Positions 4,251 through 5,656 of a stretch of 5,656 nucleotides of DNA are shown here, piece after piece. Source of the DNA: Oceanospirillaceae bacterium (lineage in GTDB: Bacteria > Pseudomonadota > Gammaproteobacteria > Pseudomonadales > Balneatricaceae); NCBI GenBank assembly GCA_023954795.1, contig JAGSHA010000229.1:1-5656 (forward strand), in the 5' to 3' direction. The notes below the pieces were generated by a model that saw only the letters and a program-made list of their open reading frames with translations, searched no databases and was not told the origin of the DNA. Position 1 is the stretch's first letter. Each line of letters opens with the position of its first letter. Both the position numbers and the translations under genes were made by a program.

Positions 4251-5656
4251 ATGCATATTTATCGCTTTTTTCTCCCGTTGATAACATCTTTAATGCTGTT
4301 ATCTCAGACTAATTCACTACACGCAGCCGATACTGGACTGCCTTCAATCAGCGAAAGCGGGTTTTCCACCACGCCTCAAGAAGAATATATGCTGGGACGC
4401 ACCTGGGTGCGCATGCTAAGAGGTTCGGCTCAACTCTACGAAGATCCGATCGTCGTCGCCTATTTGGAAGACCTGCTTTGGGATGTTGCCGAACACAGCC
4501 AACTCACAGACCGTCGTCTGGAACTGGTAGTCTTAGACAACCCGACACTGAACGCATTTGCCGTGCCCGGCGGCATCGTTGGTATCCATACGGGCTTAGT
4601 TGAGGCTGCTCAAAGCGAAGATGAACTCGCATCGGTTATCGCACACGAACTGGCTCATTTAAGCCAACGACACTATGCAGCCAACGTAGACCACCAGAAA
4701 CGCAATCGCCCATTTATGCTTGCCGCATTGCTGGGTAGCTTGCTTGTTGCCGCCGCAGACAGCCAAGGTGGCGTAGCCGCTATATCCTCGACTGTCGCAG
4801 CCTCTCAAGCCTCCAGCCTTGCATTTAGCCGCCAGAATGAACGGGAGGCGGACTATATCGGCATGCAGACACTGGCAGAAGCCGGCTTCGACCCCAAAGC
4901 GATGCCCAATATGTTCTCACGCCTTCAGGCCAATGCCCGCTACGGCCGAAAACCTCCGGAATTCCTGCTCACCCACCCGGTCACAGAGTCTCGCGTAGCC
5001 GACTCGCTTAACCGTGCAGCCAACCTGCCGGCACCGAAAAAAAGAGCGGACGCTATCGATTATGATTTAGTGCAATCTCGAATCATCGCCAATTACGCGA
5101 AAGATACCGACCAGCTATTGGCGAATCTGGTCGATCAGCGCAAAGATCAGGATAGCGACTCACTGCGCTACGCGACGGTGATGGCGGCAATAGCAGCAGA
5201 AAAATTCGACGTAGCTGAGCGTGCACTCTCAGGGATGAGCACAGCGTTCTTACAAAAGCTTCCTGTCCGATTGGCAAAGGCTGAACTGAGTATCGCGCAA
5301 AAGCACTACGATAAAGCGTCACAGCAGCTCCACTCTGTTCTGAAGCTGTTCCCCGACAATTATCCGACCAACGCTCTGTATGCAGAATTATTATTGCACC
5401 AAGGCCAGAACAGCCATGCAATTGCGGTCTATAAACGACTTGCAGCACAACGTCCGACTGACGTTAATGTATGGTACAACCTGGCAGAAGTTCAGGGACT
5501 CGCAGGCAATACACTGGATGTGCATATGGCCCGTATCGAGTACTTCATGCTAACCGGCAACATAGATCTGGCCATCCGGCAGGTGAAGTTTGCTCTGCGC
5601 ACCCCCCAGCTGAGCAGCGAAGAAAGAGCTCGCCTGGAAACCCTCGAAGTAGAAGC
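4251..5656 (+). CDS. bepA: Periplasmic M48 metalloprotease/TPR protein BepA, 3' end off the right edge
   Basis: BepA (YfgC) is a periplasmic zinc protease and chaperone that promotes LptD assembly at the BAM complex and degrades stalled outer-membrane proteins. The visible 468 codons have no stop; E. coli BepA is 487 residues, so little is missing. Residues 1-25 or 26 form a signal peptide (hydrophobic core about 6-17, cleavage near LHA-AD). The M48 domain follows, with His132-Glu133-x-x-His136 (HELAH), third zinc ligand Glu197 in ENEREAD-like NEREAD, and His242 (THPVTESR), all exactly four residues below E. coli His136, Glu137, His140, Glu201 and His246, the last being the regulatory His switch. 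From about 268 onward there are paired helices of a TPR domain. The ATG at 4251 is the only start that keeps the whole signal peptide; its ribosome site is weak. It is divergent from tusA. Confidence 0.94.
   Translation, partial: MHIYRFFLPLITSLMLLSQTNSLHAADTGLPSISESGFSTTPQEEYMLGRTWVRMLRGSAQLYEDPIVVAYLEDLLWDVAEHSQLTDRRLELVVLDNPTLNAFAVPGGIVGIHTGLVEAAQSEDELASVIAHELAHLSQRHYAANVDHQKRNRPFMLAALLGSLLVAAADSQGGVAAISSTVAASQASSLAFSRQNEREADYIGMQTLAEAGFDPKAMPNMFSRLQANARYGRKPPEFLLTHPVTESRVADSLNRAANLPAPKKRADAIDYDLVQSRIIANYAKDTDQLLANLVDQRKDQDSDSLRYATVMAAIAAEKFDVAERALSGMSTAFLQKLPVRLAKAELSIAQKHYDKASQQLHSVLKLFPDNYPTNALYAELLLHQGQNSHAIAVYKRLAAQRPTDVNVWYNLAEVQGLAGNTLDVHMARIEYFMLTGNIDLAIRQVKFALRTPQLSSEERARLETLEVE

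Noticed and set aside
5083..5448. A 121-codon minus-strand frame
   Set aside because: It is antisense to the TPR region of bepA and is rich in Arg, Ser and Leu, as expected from a shadow frame.
1..5656. Mobile element, CRISPR array, tRNA/rRNA or prophage
   Set aside because: No terminal repeats with a transposase, no regularly spaced repeats, no cloverleaf and no phage genes; nearly all the sequence is accounted for by six core genes.

Overview
The window comes from a gammaproteobacterium, most likely a marine relative of the Oceanospirillales/Pseudomonadales. The evidence is gene content, order and protein similarity: bamC, dapA, bcp, perM, tusA and bepA recur as neighbours in Pseudomonas (I recall PA1005 to PA1011 as the equivalent block) and partly in E. 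coli. Base composition is close to balanced and codon use looks uniform. There are no mobile elements, RNA genes, CRISPR arrays or signs of recent transfer. This is a conserved core-genome neighbourhood, and I did not find a new multi-gene system in it.

Layout: (1) 1-2121, minus strand: dapA (lysine/diaminopimelate pathway) followed 15 nt later by bamC (outer-membrane beta-barrel assembly lipoprotein), whose 3' end is off the left edge. (2) 2122-2301: a 180-bp divergent intergenic region with three separate inverted repeats and a possible 20-codon leader ORF before dapA. (3) 2302-2769, plus strand: bcp/prxQ, a thiol peroxidase that lacks the usual nearby resolving cysteine. (4) 2758-2820: a convergent 3' junction with two perfect hairpins. 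(5) 2805-4146, minus strand: tusA then perM, probably one transcript, with a hairpin exactly at the tusA stop codon. (6) 4147-4250: a short divergent regulatory region. (7) 4251-5656, plus strand: bepA, a periplasmic zinc metalloprotease with a TPR domain, cut by the right edge shortly before its expected end.

Two genes at opposite ends serve the same process. BamC is a subunit of the BAM complex that inserts outer-membrane proteins. BepA is the periplasmic protease/chaperone that helps assemble or degrade LptD and other BAM clients. Between them lie a cell-wall/lysine precursor enzyme (DapA), a peroxide-detoxifying enzyme (Bcp), a membrane transporter-like protein (PerM) and a sulfur carrier (TusA).

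The points most worth a second look are the dyad-rich dapA-bcp spacer, where gcvR often sits in relatives; the long charged insert in BamC; the missing resolving cysteine in Bcp; and the hairpin between tusA and perM.
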